In this document: positions 19,995 to 29,800 of the stretch, piece after piece
How the letters are laid out: each line of letters starts with the position of its first letter
How positions within the stretch are numbered: the stretch's first letter is position 1
Source: Allosphingosinicella deserti
Lineage (GTDB): Bacteria; Pseudomonadota; Alphaproteobacteria; Sphingomonadales; Sphingomonadaceae
Assembly: GCF_003012735.1 (NCBI RefSeq)
Contig: NZ_PXYI01000001.1
Location: 858,032-922,031, forward strand
Length of the DNA stretch: 64,000 bases
Direction of reading: 5' to 3'
The notes under the pieces: model-generated
Seen by the model: the letters and a program-made list of their open reading frames with translations, nothing else
The model's database searches: none
What the model was told of the DNA's origin: nothing
Program-made: the position numbers and the translations under genes

Positions 19995-20981
19995 TCAATA
20001 CGGCAGCAGGGAGTTGGGCGCCGGGAAGGTAAAGCGCGCGCCCCGGATCCAGCGGGTGGCGATCAGCTTGATTCCCTTTGTCACCGGCAGGCCGGCATGC
20101 TGTGCTTCGGGATCGGGCCGACCATCGGAGGTGACGTTGGCGAACAGGATGGCGTCGCCTGGCCGGCCTCGGAACGTCACATTCCGGCGTACAAAGGTCG
20201 TCTCGCCGCCCTCATAGCCGTCGTTCAGATAGACGATGACGGTGAGGACGCGCTGGTTCGGTTCGCCAGGGAGCGCGTCCATATGCGCGCGATACTCTCC
20301 TCCCGCCCGGTAGCGAAGCAGTTGCAGCGGCTCTCCCTGCTCCGGCGCCGTGCCGCTGATCGCCGCGATCCGACGGTTGATCGCATTGACGACCATATCC
20401 TCGGCATAGACGCCGAATTGTGTGTTGTCCGAGGTGCGGATCGGATGCGGTATCAGTCGGCCGCTCTGCGGATCGACGACGACCGAAGGTTGCAGGCTAG
20501 GACTGCCGGCTGTCACGAGATAGGCGCATTCCTGAGCCGTGAGCAGGCTTCGATAGACTTCCACCCGCGGCGCAGCGCTCAGCACCTCCGGCGCGGGAGC
20601 CGCGTCCGCGATCCCCTGGGCGTCGAGGGGCATCGCGTCCAGGTGCCGGACCTGTTGCGCGGCGCGTGGATCGTGCGGCGCGAGCCGTCGCACGATCTTC
20701 AATGCTCCGGGCCAGTCGGCAGCTCCGCCCACGCCGCTGGCGAGAAAGGCGGCATGCAGCAAGGCGGAGTCGCGATCGCCGGCGGCGCCCGCCCGCTCGA
20801 AGGCCGTGCGCGCTGCCGAAAGGTCTCGGCGGACGATGTTGCCGGCAACCCGCCAATGGCCGAGTTCGGCAAGTGCCGGGGCCTCGCCGGCCGAGGCCGC
20901 CTTGATGAGCAGCTTCGCCGCGTCGTCGAAGCGGCGGGCATTCAGGAGCGCTTCGACGCGCGCAATCGTGGGTGAGGCCAT
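19995..20981 (-). CDS. Sel1-repeat prolyl-4-hydroxylase-like 2-oxoglutarate/Fe(II) oxygenase
   Basis: 328 residues from ATG 20981, chosen because the text upstream reads as the complement of the neighbouring gene. Residues 30-105 contain Sel1/TPR-like helical repeats (APALAELGHWRVAGN, DSALLHAAFLASGVGG). Residues 138-315 form a P4Hc-type dioxygenase: iron ligands H233 and D235 (YRAHMDAL), the distal H295 (EAQHAGLP) and 2-oxoglutarate-binding K305 (TKGIKLIATRW), with the EGGETTF strand between. It should hydroxylate a protein or peptide side chain. No signal peptide is seen, so it is cytoplasmic. It belongs to the receptor/oxygenase island and is divergent from a second oxygenase gene. Confidence 0.88.
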   Translation of the reverse strand: MASPTIARVEALLNARRFDDAAKLLIKAASAGEAPALAELGHWRVAGNIVRRDLSAARTAFERAGAAGDRDSALLHAAFLASGVGGAADWPGALKIVRRLAPHDPRAAQQVRHLDAMPLDAQGIADAAPAPEVLSAAPRVEVYRSLLTAQECAYLVTAGSPSLQPSVVVDPQSGRLIPHPIRTSDNTQFGVYAEDMVVNAINRRIAAISGTAPEQGEPLQLLRYRAGGEYRAHMDALPGEPNQRVLTVIVYLNDGYEGGETTFVRRNVTFRGRPGDAILFANVTSDGRPDPEAQHAGLPVTKGIKLIATRWIRGARFTFPAPNSLLPY

Positions 20982-21062
20982 GACGCTGGAATAAGGCGCC
21001 GGCAGGGTTCCGGGAAGGGGCGCGTGCTTGCGCTTTCCGGGCCACTTTCCTACCCCGTGCGG

Positions 21063-21710
21063 ATGAAGGTGATCGGCGATTATCAAGCGCAGGGCTATGC
21101 CCATCTCGAAGGGCTGGTTCCGCCCGATGTGACCCACGCATTCCTGCAGTCGCTCAAGGCAGACATCGGGCCCAATGCGATCCCGCTCAGCCAGGTGCGC
21201 GATCATCCCAACCTGCTGACCAGGCCGGCATTCGAGATCTACGGGCACCATTACAAGCCGATGCTGTTCTTCCTGTGGGGCTTGACGCCGATCGTAAGCC
21301 AGTTGGTCGGCAAGGATCTGCTGCCGACCTACGATTATCTGCGGGTGTATCGGGAAGGCGACGTCTGCAAGGTCCATTCGGACCGCTATTCCTGCGAGCA
21401 CAGCCTGTCCCTGACGCTCGATTACAGCGACGGCGAGATCTGGGATCTGCAGGTCGAGAAAGCCCGTTCGGATCCGTCCGCCCGGATCGAAGAGGATTTC
21501 GGGATGGAGCAATTCGCGACCGTGCCGATGAAGGTTGGCGACGCCGTTCTTTATCGCGGCGTCAATCATCGCCACGGACGGATCAAGCCAAACCCCAATG
21601 CGTGGTCGGCGCACCTCTTCCTGCATTGGGTCGATCGCGACGGACCCTATCGCGAGCATGCCTTCGACGGGCAGATCAGCCCAGCAAAGGTGAACTTCCG
21701 CTTCGCCTGA
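21063..21710 (+). CDS. Small 2OG/Fe(II)-dioxygenase-like protein
   Basis: 215 residues from ATG 21063; a GTG at 21024 with AAGGGG just upstream is an alternative and would add 13 residues. The double-stranded beta-helix pattern is seen in YDYLRVYREGDVCKVHSDRYSCEHSLSLTLDYSD, with candidate iron ligands H105 and D107 (HSD), then GDAVLYRGVNHRHGRIKP, offering H169 or H171 as third ligand and R173 as the 2-oxoglutarate contact. I do not recognise a named family. It is divergent from the Sel1-hydroxylase (81 bases between starts) and convergent with the large receptor gene. Confidence 0.72.
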   Translation: MKVIGDYQAQGYAHLEGLVPPDVTHAFLQSLKADIGPNAIPLSQVRDHPNLLTRPAFEIYGHHYKPMLFFLWGLTPIVSQLVGKDLLPTYDYLRVYREGDVCKVHSDRYSCEHSLSLTLDYSDGEIWDLQVEKARSDPSARIEEDFGMEQFATVPMKVGDAVLYRGVNHRHGRIKPNPNAWSAHLFLHWVDRDGPYREHAFDGQISPAKVNFRFA

Positions 21711-21847
21711 GCTGCCCCGGACCCATCAGGATCGGACACCGGCTCCGGCGAGCGTGATGGCGCGCGCTACCTCCGAATGACACGAGTTCGCTTGCGGACG
21801 ATCCGCGGCCGCTTTCATCGCTATCCGTTTCGGCACGCCTGGCGAAG

Positions 21848-21876
21848 AAAAAAGGGCCGGAGCATCGCTCCGGCCC
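21848..21876 (-). terminator. Rho-independent terminator of the first large TonB receptor
   Basis: On the minus strand a perfect 10-base stem GGGCCGGAGC/GCTCCGGCCC (21854-21876) has a 3-base loop and is followed by TTTTTT (21848-21853). It begins 25 bases after the receptor stop. Confidence 0.85.
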
Positions 21877-21900
21877 AGCATGTTCGTTGAAGCGCTCGAC

Positions 21901-24900
21901 TTAGAACTTGGCGACCACACCGCCGTAAAAGAAGCGCCCACGAAGATCGTAGATGCCGCTTCCACCGCCGATGCCCGTCAGGCCGAGCGGGGGCTTGCGG
22001 TTGAACGCGTTGTCGACGCCGAGATAGAAGTTGAACTTGTCGCTGGCGTCGATCGCCACCCGGAAGTCGTGGTAGAAGACCTTCGGGTAGAAATCGCGAT
22101 CGGCGTAGTCCGCATTTTCCGGATCGCGGCCCTGCACCGAGTAGATGTCCTCAGCGAAGTTGAGAACCTGCTTGCCGATGAAATTCAGTCGGTAGCCGAA
22201 CGTATAGGCTCCAACCTTCAGATCGGCCCGGAAGTTGAACGTGTCCTTCGGATCGCCGAGCTCGTAGAGGATCTGATCGGCAAAGGTCGGATCGACGGGG
22301 TTGATGAAATCGTCGCGCTGCAGCACGTGCGTGTAGGTCAGCCGGGTATCAAGCTGACCGAAGTCGAACGTGTGCCGGTAGGCGATCTCCGTGTCGATAC
22401 CGCGAGCCTTCAGCTGCGCGAAGTTGAGCGACGACTGCAGCAAGCTTGCTTCGAGGATCTGGAAGGGAATCTCGCCGTTCGGCCCGCCGCCGGCACCCGC
22501 ACGCTCGAACAGATCGCAATAGGGATTCTCGAGCGACGCCTGATCGTAGCACTGATCGGCAATGTCCTGGGCCGTGATCGACGAGATCACGTTGTCCACG
22601 GTGATGTTGTAGTAATCGACCGAGACGGAAAGGCCCGGGATGAAGCGCGGCGTGAACACACCGCCAAGCGTCCAGGACTTGGACGTTTCTTCGCGAAGGT
22701 CCGGATTGCCGCCGCTGACGATCTCAAGCGAACCATTGTAGACGAAGTCGTAACCCGCCGGACGGCCCGCCGCGGCGCAGTTGGCGGCGCGGGTGGCGGA
22801 ACCGGTGCCGATGTTCCGCTCGGAGCAAGGATCGACGAAGCCAGGCGCGAAGTTCTGCCCCTGAGCCGAGTAGAGCTCGACCAGGTTGGGAGCGCGGACT
22901 GCGCGCGAATAATTGCCGCGCAGGTGCAGATCACGGATCGGCGACCAGTCGACGCCTGCATTGTAGGCGAACACCGTGCCGGTGGCGCCGCTATAATCGG
23001 CGACGCGGCCGGCGCCGCTGATTTCCAGGTTCTGGAAGAACGGCACATCCTTGAGAACGGGGATCCGGATTTCGGCGAAAGCTTCCTTCACCTCGAAGGC
23101 CGGCGGATTGAAGCCCGGCAATGCGTTGTAGAAGGTGTAGCCCTCTTCGACGAGCGGGTCCGCGCGGAAGGAGTTGGTCTCACGCCGGTATTCGGCACCC
23201 AGGGCGAAACCGATCGGGCCGGCCGGAAGCTCGAATAACTGGCTGAGATCGCCCGAGACGAAGGCGTTGCCGACGAATTGGGTGATCTTGCCGACTGAGG
23301 TCGTGTTCTGGAGCAGATAATCGCGCTGAGCCTGGGTGAACTGGCCACCGAACAGGTTGAGCGGGGTGCAGGCTGCGACATCGCCGGCGAGCAGCGGGCT
23401 CCCGTCGACATAGGCGATGGCTGCAGAGGGGTCGAACTGCGAACGGCAGCGGATCTGGCCATTCGAGGGATCCCGGGCGGCGTCGGCGGCGAGCAGGAAC
23501 CGCTGGACGTTCAGGTTGCCCTGAACTTCCGTCTTCTCCTTGAACTCGCCGTAATTGGCCGAGACCTCATACTGCCAGTCGTCGTTGAACGTGCCGCGAA
23601 CACCGGCAACACCGCGCCACGTCTCGCGAACGGCTTCCTCGGCGCGAACGCCGAGACCGAGCAGGTTCTCGCGCAGATTGAAGCGGAACGTCCCGGCGGT
23701 GACTGCCGCACGCTGAGCGGCGAGCTGAGCAGCCGCCGTAGTGATCGAGCCGTCTTCGTTCTCGATATCTTCGAAGGCGGCACCGGTGTTGACGTTGACT
23801 GCCGAGCGGAGGAAATTCTCGGTCAAAACGCCGCGGGCCTGTGCGCTCAGATACGGGTTGTCGAGACGAACACGCTCACGCGAGCTGCCCAGCGTGGTTC
23901 CGGTGATGAAAGCCGGGCCGCTGTTCCCCGAGCCGTAGGTTTCCGTGCGCGAATATTTGGCTTCGATGAACGGCTCGAACGCATCGGAAACGGTGAAGTG
24001 GGCAAGAAGATTGACATTGTACCGATCGAGCTTCGGTGCCAGCTGGAATTGCTCGCCGCCGCGGAAGTTCTCGCCGTTACCGCCGATGAAGTTGCCGTTC
24101 GGGCCGATGCCGACGCGGGTTCCGGTCACCGGAACGAGGGTTCCGTCAGTCTGGAACTGGTACGGGCAGTTGAAGAAGCTGCCGTTGGCTGCCCGGCCGC
24201 AGTTGAAGGCGGCATTGGCATCGCGGCCGAACTGGACAAGACCGGTGTTGTTCAGGGTCGCCGACCGGAAGTCGCGGAAGAACACGCGATCGGGATTGCC
24301 GTCGCTGCCGATCGGATCCGTGTCGACCACGATGAAGCCGTCCTGACGGGCGATGTTCGGGCGGCTGGAGCCGAAATATTGATTCTGGTGGGCATATTCG
24401 GCGTTGATCGCGATGTTGCCGCGATCACCGGCGAAGTTCTTGCCGAGCAGCACGCTGCCGAAATACGAACCCGCATCGCCGTAGGAACTGACGCCGCCCT
24501 GGCCGCGAACCTGGGCGCCTTCAAAATTCCGCTTGAGAACGAAGTTGACGACGCCGGCAATGGCGTCGGAACCGTAAACGGCCGAGTTGCCGCCGGTGAC
24601 GACGTCGACGCGCTCGATCAGGTCGGCCGGGATGGTGTTGATGTCGGTCGAAACGGCGTTGTTGAGGATGTCGCCTGCGACGTGACGGCGACCGTTGACC
24701 AGCACCAGCGAACGCTGGGTGCCGAGGCCGCGGAGATCGACGAGGTTGAGGCCGGCGGTGCCGAGGAAACGGGTCGAGTTGGACTGGCTGAAAGTCGAAC
24801 GAAGCGCCGGGAGATCGTTCAGCACGTCACCGACGGAGACGTTGCCGGTCTCGAAGAACTCTTCGCCGCCGATCGACGTGATCGGAACGGTCGATTCAAG

Positions 24901-25125
24901 GTTCGGGCGGCGAATGCGCGAGCCCGTGATGGTGATCACCTGGTCGGTGCTGCCGTCATCGACCGCGGTGTTCGATTCGATCTCGGCTTCGCTTTGCGCG
25001 CCGCTCGCCGTTTCATCATCTTCCGGCGCGGTCTGGGCCAGCGCGGGCGTGAACGCAGCAACCGACGCGGCCACAAAAACGGCCGAGCGAATCGCGCTCG
25101 TGCCCAGGAGTCCGGTCTTTCTCAT
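21901..25125 (-). CDS. Large TonB-dependent receptor, paralogue 1
   Basis: 1,074 residues from ATG 25125 (MRKTGLLGTSAIRS). The frame extends to 25206 without support, and the paralogue at 26.9-30.2 kb starts with the same motif. The signal peptide ends at PALAQ. An acidic linker precedes the TonB box (QVITITGSRIRRPN). The plug shows SVGDVLNDLPALRSTF, LVLVNGRRHVAGD and NSAVYGSDAIAGVVNFVLKR. The barrel ends GRFFYGGVVAKF. A paired-Cys segment (QCYDQASLENPYCDLFER) is conserved in the paralogue. The large size and DGNPDRVFFRD-type segments mark a sphingomonad receptor class of unknown ligand. It lies among three oxygenase genes and has its own promoter-like leader and terminator. Confidence 0.9.
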   Translation of the reverse strand: MRKTGLLGTSAIRSAVFVAASVAAFTPALAQTAPEDDETASGAQSEAEIESNTAVDDGSTDQVITITGSRIRRPNLESTVPITSIGGEEFFETGNVSVGDVLNDLPALRSTFSQSNSTRFLGTAGLNLVDLRGLGTQRSLVLVNGRRHVAGDILNNAVSTDINTIPADLIERVDVVTGGNSAVYGSDAIAGVVNFVLKRNFEGAQVRGQGGVSSYGDAGSYFGSVLLGKNFAGDRGNIAINAEYAHQNQYFGSSRPNIARQDGFIVVDTDPIGSDGNPDRVFFRDFRSATLNNTGLVQFGRDANAAFNCGRAANGSFFNCPYQFQTDGTLVPVTGTRVGIGPNGNFIGGNGENFRGGEQFQLAPKLDRYNVNLLAHFTVSDAFEPFIEAKYSRTETYGSGNSGPAFITGTTLGSSRERVRLDNPYLSAQARGVLTENFLRSAVNVNTGAAFEDIENEDGSITTAAAQLAAQRAAVTAGTFRFNLRENLLGLGVRAEEAVRETWRGVAGVRGTFNDDWQYEVSANYGEFKEKTEVQGNLNVQRFLLAADAARDPSNGQIRCRSQFDPSAAIAYVDGSPLLAGDVAACTPLNLFGGQFTQAQRDYLLQNTTSVGKITQFVGNAFVSGDLSQLFELPAGPIGFALGAEYRRETNSFRADPLVEEGYTFYNALPGFNPPAFEVKEAFAEIRIPVLKDVPFFQNLEISGAGRVADYSGATGTVFAYNAGVDWSPIRDLHLRGNYSRAVRAPNLVELYSAQGQNFAPGFVDPCSERNIGTGSATRAANCAAAGRPAGYDFVYNGSLEIVSGGNPDLREETSKSWTLGGVFTPRFIPGLSVSVDYYNITVDNVISSITAQDIADQCYDQASLENPYCDLFERAGAGGGPNGEIPFQILEASLLQSSLNFAQLKARGIDTEIAYRHTFDFGQLDTRLTYTHVLQRDDFINPVDPTFADQILYELGDPKDTFNFRADLKVGAYTFGYRLNFIGKQVLNFAEDIYSVQGRDPENADYADRDFYPKVFYHDFRVAIDASDKFNFYLGVDNAFNRKPPLGLTGIGGGSGIYDLRGRFFYGGVVAKF

Positions 25126-25180
25126 CCCTACGATATCCCTTTGCAGTGAGCCGCAATCCCGTGCGGCCTCTCGGGGGTGC

Positions 25181-25207
25181 AGAGACGAATAAGCAAAGTC
25201 TATCAAG
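25181..25207 (-). promoter_or_regulatory. Leader block B of receptor 1 (shared with receptor 2)
   Basis: This 27-base block, beginning AGAGACGAA on the plus strand and ending TCAAG, agrees with 30264-30290 at 19 positions. It lies 56 bases from the receptor start against 55 in the paralogue. On the minus strand it opens with CTTGATAG, a possible -35. Confidence 0.5.
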
Positions 25208-25242
25208 GGGTCAGGGACAATCCCGGTACGGAACCGCGACTA

Positions 25243-25262
25243 ATGTAACCGAACTGCAACAC
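25243..25262 (-). promoter_or_regulatory. Leader block A of receptor 1 (GTGTTGCA-N8-ACAT)
   Basis: On the minus strand it reads GTGTTGCA, eight bases, ACAT. The same elements at the same internal spacing lie at 30325-30344 upstream of receptor 2; 15 of 20 bases agree. Its distance to the start codon is 130 bases here and 128 there. Possible activator or upstream promoter site. Confidence 0.5.
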
Positions 25263-25510
25263 ATTGTTGACCCTCGACCGCCCGCGGAATGCCGAGCCTT
25301 TCCGCGAGTTCCCCCGTCGGCGGAAATGCTGTCCGCGCAGCCGAGGCCGATCCGTTGCTGTCCGGCTAAAGCGTGTGGGGCTTCTGTACCACGTCCGACG
25401 GGGGCACAGGATTGATCGCGGGACCTCGGCAATGGCAATCTTCGTTAGTGGCCTCATGATGCGCGGGGCCCGACCGGGGTTGCCCTAGCCGATGCCGGTG
25501 TGGGGATCGG

Positions 25511-26674
25511 CTATCGTGATCCGAGCGGAGAGGAAGCGAACAATGCGGTAACCTCGTCTCGCTCCCGGTGGCTGAGTTCGGGACGCCAGATGTCAAAGAT
25601 CAGCACCACACGATCGTCACCGCTGTCGTTCCACGCTTCGTGCTCGATCGTGTCGTCGAAGATGAAAAGCTTGCCAACTTCCCACTCGCGTACTTCGTTA
25701 CCAACGCGGAAGCCGCACCCGGGCGGCACGATCAACGGCAGATGACAGACGAGGCGTGTGTTGAACATGCCGGTGTGCGGTACGATACGACTACCCGGGC
25801 GCAGAAGGGAGAACATGACGCTTGGAGAGTTCGTCATGTGGGGCAGAGGTGCCGCCTGCACCGCTTCCCAGGTCCGGGGGCAACGGGCGATTGTCTCCTT
25901 CGCAATTTTACCGTTTTCGATCAGAAAGAGTGCGCTCCAATCGGTACTGTCGAGAAGGGGATTGTCGTCTCTGCGCGGCCGGTTGGGATCCGACTGGATA
26001 TAGGGCCGGAAGTCCTTGGTTCCGGTCGACTCCAGCAGCCGCGCCAATTCTCCTCGGATCGCCGCGGTGCTGGCTTCGAGCGGAGCTGCCCATGCGAATG
26101 AAGCGGGATCGTAGAACTGGATTTGCGGCAGGCCAGGGAAGTAGAAGGCGGTTGGTTCCTGGACAAAGATCCGTTTGCGTCCCGATAGAATGTCGAGCGC
26201 CTGTTGAAAGCGTGGGCTTCGGGTGTCCGGCGTCAGTCCGGCTTCCACGAGAGCCGCTTCCCTTCGTGCTTCGATGCGTTCTTTAAGCTCTTCGATCGCA
26301 CTCTCGATCCGTCGAAGCTCCGCAACAAGGTCGGGCGGCAACGCCTGTCCGTCGGCGAGAAGTCTGGCGCTTTCATAATAGCCAAGGGCGGCACCTTCGT
26401 CCCCGGCGTGCGAACGACAATCACCTTTGAGGATATGTCCGCGCACCATGCGCGGCTCGAGCGCGAGCAGGCGATCTACGGCCGCCTCCGTTGCTGCCAT
26501 ATCGCCCTCGGTGCGACATGCAATGGCCAACAGCAGCCAGATCTGCGCGTTGGCGCGACCGGTCTCGGCTATTCTGTTGAACAGGGAGCGGGCTAAGGAT
26601 CCTCGGCCGCTCTGGAGCGCCTGCACGCCCTCGCGAACGAGTTTTTCCGCTTCTTGGTTGCTCAGCTGCTGCAT
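25511..26674 (-). CDS. TPR protein with aspartyl/asparaginyl beta-hydroxylase domain
   Basis: 387 residues from ATG 26674; ATG 26710 is an in-frame alternative. Residues 1-145 are tetratricopeptide-type helices (LARSLFNRIAETGRANAQIWLLLA, TEAAVDRLLALEPRMVRGHILKGDC). Residues ~165-370 form the Asp/Asn hydroxylase domain (PF05118 family): H300 in RIVPHTGMFNTRLVCHLPL, H345 in DDTIEHEAWND, then R355 in DDRVVLIFDIWRP. Two histidines 45 residues apart and no carboxylate ligand is the AspH arrangement. It should beta-hydroxylate Asp, Asn or a related acyl group using 2-oxoglutarate and Fe(II). No signal peptide is seen. It sits between the two large receptor genes on the same strand. Confidence 0.87.
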   Translation of the reverse strand: MQQLSNQEAEKLVREGVQALQSGRGSLARSLFNRIAETGRANAQIWLLLAIACRTEGDMAATEAAVDRLLALEPRMVRGHILKGDCRSHAGDEGAALGYYESARLLADGQALPPDLVAELRRIESAIEELKERIEARREAALVEAGLTPDTRSPRFQQALDILSGRKRIFVQEPTAFYFPGLPQIQFYDPASFAWAAPLEASTAAIRGELARLLESTGTKDFRPYIQSDPNRPRRDDNPLLDSTDWSALFLIENGKIAKETIARCPRTWEAVQAAPLPHMTNSPSVMFSLLRPGSRIVPHTGMFNTRLVCHLPLIVPPGCGFRVGNEVREWEVGKLFIFDDTIEHEAWNDSGDDRVVLIFDIWRPELSHRERDEVTALFASSPLGSR

Positions 26675-26805
26675 CGGACGTCTTGGAAGAAGGAAGGGTT
26701 GCCTGTTCATGCGACCCGGATCAGCCGACCATAACAGAGCACGAAGATGTGGAAAGTACCTGCCGGCGTGAATCTTCTTCCCGCTTCTGCTGTCTCTAAG
26801 ACGCC

Positions 26806-26841
26806 AAAAAAATAGGGCCGGGGGATATCGTCCCCCGGCCC
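26806..26841 (-). terminator. Rho-independent terminator of the second large TonB receptor
   Basis: On the minus strand GGGCCGGGGGA (26841-26831) pairs perfectly with TCCCCCGGCCC (26825-26815) around five bases, then TATTTTTTT follows. It starts 21 bases after the receptor stop and separates that transcript from the TPR-AspH gene. Confidence 0.88.
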
Positions 26842-26861
26842 AGACCAATTCGGAGCTGGAG

Positions 26862-29800
26862 TTAGAACCGAGCGCGAACGCCGGCGTAGAAGGTGCGGCC
26901 AAGCGCCTCGAAGATCGATGCGTTACCCGTGCCGCGATCGCCGCCGGCTCCACCCGTACCCGTGCCGGTCAGGCCGAGCGGCGGGAATGTATTCAGCAGG
27001 TTGTCGACGCCGCCATAAAGCCGGAACTTGCTCTCTCCGCCATCGACACCAGGGATATCCCACTGAAGACGGATATTGTGGTAGAAAGTCTTCGGGTATT
27101 TGATCGTGTCGGCGAAATCCGGATTTTCGGCGGGTCGGCCTTGCAGCTCGTTGAAGTCCTCATACACGCTGACATATTGCGGCCCGATATAGCGCATCTG
27201 GTACCCAAACGTGAAATCGTTGAAGGCCAGATCCGTATCCCAGCGGAACTCGTCCTTCGGTGTTCCGAGTTCGCCAAGAACACGGTTTTCGAAGTCCGGG
27301 TTCTGTGGATCCTGGAAATTGCTGTTGTCGAGATTGTGGACGTATATGACATTGGTGCTCAAGCGAGCCTTGTCACTCAAGCGCGTGCGATAGGACAGCT
27401 CGAAATCGATGCCACGGCGGATCCGGCTTGCGAAGTTGAGCGGGACCTGACGCAGGCTGTTGCCAAGGATCTGCCCCGGAATTTCTCCGGACGGGCCGGG
27501 ATTCGGCCCGCGATAACGCTCGAAGAGAGCGCAGAACGGATTGTCGAGCGTCGGCGAGTCGTAGCAATTGTTGGCAATCGCCTGAGCGCCAAGCGCAACG
27601 ATCACATTCTTGACCTTGATGTCGAAGTAGTCGGCGCTGAAGGACAGGCCGGGGATCATCCGCGGCTGAATAACGACACCGACCGTGTACGAATCCGATT
27701 TCTCTTCAGCGAGATCCGGATTGCTTCCGCTCAGCACAGGCAATGATGGCGTCCCAAGCGAGGAGATGCTGGCGAGAAGGTCGGAACCGAGGTCGGTAAG
27801 GCAGTTGGCGGCGCGTGTCGCAGAGCCGGTCGCGATCTGTGATCCCGAACAAGGATCAGCAAAGCCGGGCGCGAAATTTGGTACGACTGGAAACGCCGTT
27901 TCCGACTGATTGGGAGCGCGAACGGATCGGCCGTAATTGGCTCTGAAACGGACGTCGCGGATCGGCGCCCACTCGACGCCCGCATTGTAGGCGTAGACCG
28001 TTCCGATGGTGTTGTAATCGGACACTCGACCCGCGGCGGTGACGGTCAGCTCCTCGAAGAATGGAACGTCCTTGAGGATTGGGAGCTGGATCTCGCCAAA
28101 AGCTTCCTTCACCTTGGTGGCCGCAGGCGTAGCCGTGCCGAGCACCACCGCGTTGGTTACGCCCTGAAGCGCGATCGGATCGTTGATATATTCGGCATCT
28201 TCGCGCCGGTATTCGCCGCCGATTGCGAAGCGCACCGGCCCACCGGGGAGCTCGAATGCCTGGCTGCTGTCGCCGGAAAGGAAGCCGGAGATCACAAGCT
28301 GGTCGATCTTGGCGCTATCATTGTTGGTGTAGACGAAATAGTTCGACGCCGCCTGGTTCTGGGCGCCACCAGCTCCGAACGGATTGTAGGGAACGCACGC
28401 GGCGATGTCAGACGCAAGCCGTGCTGCAATGAAGGCGTTCTGCGCTGATGTCAGGATCGCCGACTGGAAAGGCACACGAGCGGCCGGATCGAACTTCGCG
28501 CGGCACTGAATGCCTGCGCCCGGATTGGCCGGATCGATGCCAGCATCAAGGGAAAGCAGGAAACGTTGCCGGTCAACGAAGCCGCGGTTCGTGTTGTCCT
28601 GCTTGAAAACGCCGTAATTGGCCGAGACCTCGTAGCTCCAGTCGTCGTTGAACGTCCCACGCAGTCCGACCACGCCGCGATATGTCTCGCGCTTGAACAC
28701 CTCGTCCCGGATACCGATGTCGAGGAACTGCTTGCCGATCGGGAAACGGTAGGTTCCGGCCGTGATCTGGGCGATCTCGGTCGCGGAGAGGCGGGTCGCG
28801 CTCGTTGGAGAAGTCGCGGCTGCGCAAGCAGCGCCGGTGATCGTCGGATCGCAGCCGGATGTCAGAAACGCGTTCGTAAGGAATGCCCGGTCGGCGGGGT
28901 TGAGGAACGGGTTGTCGAGGCGGAAGCGCTCGCGCTGCGGAGTCGCGCTGCCCAATCCGTTTTCTGTAAAGGAGCCGCCCTGGGTGAATGTCGGGCTTGC
29001 GTTGTTTCCGATCGCATCGGCACGGGCATATTTCGCTTCGACGAACACCTCGAAGGCGTCGCTGAACTGGTAATGCCCAAGAAGATTGACATTGTAGCGC
29101 TGGACCTCGGGCAGGATCGAGAGGAGCGTGTCCTCGCGACCAGTCTGGCCGTTCCCGCCGATGAACGAACCATTGAGGGTAGTGCCAACGCGTGTGCCGG
29201 TCTGCGGCGTCAGCCTACCAGCGGCATCGAAGATGTAGACGCAGTTGAACGGTGCGGCGTTGGCAGCTCCGCTCGTGCCGCAGGGTGCCGCCCCGCCGAT
29301 GGCTTGCGTTACCGGGACCAGGCCATAACGGTTGTTGGTAGCGCTGCGTACGTCGCGGAAAAAGACGCGATCCGGATTGCCGTCGCTCGGCGTGGAGTCC
29401 ACGTCGACGGTGAGAAGCCCGTTCACCTGCCGATAGCGCGGCACCTGTGAGCCGAAAACACGCTCCTGGTTGGAATATTCAGCATGAAGCGTGATGTTGC
29501 CCCGATTGTCGCCGAAGTTCTTCCCGACCATCGCAGAGACATATTGCTCGCCGGCATAGCCCTCTTCGGCAACGGACGCATTGCCGCGAATCTGCGCACC
29601 TTCGAAATCGCGACGAAGAACAAAGTTCACGACACCGGCAATAGCGTCCGAACCGTAGATCGCCGATTGACCGCCAGTGACGATGTCCACTCGCTCGATC
29701 AGGTCGTTCGGAATGGTGTTGATGTCGACCGAGGCGGCATTGTTCGTGATGTCCGCGGCGACATGGCGGCGACCGTTGACCAGGACCAGTGTGCGCTGCG

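Larger units (their letters stand above)
25126..25510. other. Intergenic region between TPR-AspH gene and receptor 1
   Basis: These 385 bases hold no convincing gene. The half near the receptor is its leader, with two blocks shared with the other receptor's leader (listed separately). The half near the oxygenase stop has GC-rich partial dyads but no clear terminator. Confidence 0.6.
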